Source: Anaerolineae bacterium (GTDB lineage: Bacteria > Chloroflexota > Anaerolineae > Anaerolineales > E44-bin32). From it: a DNA stretch of 6,584 nucleotides. The notes under the pieces are model-generated. The model worked only from the letters and a program-made list of their open reading frames with translations. It did no database searches and had not been told where the DNA came from. Shown piece after piece: positions 6,369 through 6,584 of the stretch. Position numbers and translations under genes: made by a program. How positions within the stretch are numbered: the stretch's first letter is position 1; every line of letters begins with the position of its first letter. The DNA is taken from assembly GCA_030673735.1 (NCBI GenBank), contig DAOVIK010000087.1:1-6584 (forward strand), in the 5' to 3' direction.

Positions 6369-6584
6369 ATGGATGACGATCGGATTTGGGGCTGCATCCC
6401 ACGCAAGCGGCGTCGGTGCGTGTTCTTCGTTCTCTTGGGTATCACGCTGGCGTTGATGATCAGCCTTCAGATCATCGGCAGCCCACTGCAAACCGATGCC
6501 GCACCCGCAGGCATCATCTCATTTGAGTTTGCAGGCAATCTGGCTGCAGCTGATGAGATGCTTGTTTCTTGGGGATCACAAGGC
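6369..6584 (+). CDS. Small membrane protein, N-terminal part (3' end outside window)
   Basis: 72 codons are visible and the frame is open to the last base. The start is ATG 6369 behind AGGAGG. The N-terminus is acidic then strongly basic (MDDDRIWGCIPRKRRR), followed by a transmembrane segment at about 17-37 (CVFFVLLGITLALMISLQII). The positive residues before it suggest an N-in orientation. After the helix comes APAGIISFEFAGNLAAADEM with LVSWGSQG, a pattern I associate from memory with a family of small uncharacterised multi-pass membrane proteins (GI.SFE.AG...A...L.SWG), though I cannot name the family with confidence. There is no signal-peptidase site that would favour a secreted protein. 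It is divergent from the transglutaminase lipoprotein gene, so shared regulation is possible but unproven. Function unknown. Confidence 0.75.
   Translation, partial: MDDDRIWGCIPRKRRRCVFFVLLGITLALMISLQIIGSPLQTDAAPAGIISFEFAGNLAAADEMLVSWGSQG

Noticed and set aside
6230..6445. 71-codon minus-strand frame across the spacer and the start of the membrane-protein gene
   Set aside because: It opposes a gene with a strong Shine-Dalgarno and clear signal-like N-terminus, and its product looks like random sequence.

Overview
This window reads as ordinary chromosome from a moderately high-GC bacterium. The best fit is Chloroflexota, Anaerolineae or a close relative, although this is an inference from gene style and not from a marker. 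The reasons are a membrane-anchored 'baseplate J-like' protein beside ruvX, a RuvX carrying DESGST in place of the usual DER motif, and an exported lipoprotein with the long Pro/Thr-rich linker common in that phylum. No RNA gene, insertion sequence, CRISPR array or phage cluster is visible.

Positions 1-5018 are a tight plus-strand run. It starts with the 3' part of alaS (514 codons, 5' end outside the window). Next come a 495-aa single-pass membrane protein with a baseplate-J-like extracytoplasmic part, ruvX (ATGA overlap), mltG (23-nt overlap) and a GNAT acetyltransferase (23 nt after mltG, strong Shine-Dalgarno). The short gaps and overlaps argue for one operon mixing translation (AlaS), RNA/DNA processing (RuvX) and peptidoglycan synthesis control (MltG). 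The order alaS-X-ruvX-mltG echoes the Bacillus order alaS-yrzL(ireB)-yrrK(ruvX)-yrzB-yrrL(mltG). Here the membrane protein sits in the slot taken by IreB.

Positions 5019-5080 are a 62-nt convergent gap without a convincing terminator. Positions 5081-6154 (minus strand) encode a 357-aa lipoprotein with an extracytoplasmic transglutaminase-like domain and an intact Cys-His-Asp triad.

Positions 6155-6368 are a 214-nt divergent spacer. It contains a plausible minus-strand -10 box, repeated GGAGG cores on the minus strand, a 9-bp inverted repeat with the downstream Shine-Dalgarno, and two tiny upstream ORFs whose stops overlap or abut the flanking start codons. From 6369 a plus-strand gene for a small membrane protein runs off the window end.

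I found no clearly new system. The observations most worth following are the envelope-anchored baseplate-J-like protein inside a conserved housekeeping operon and the unusually short RuvX.
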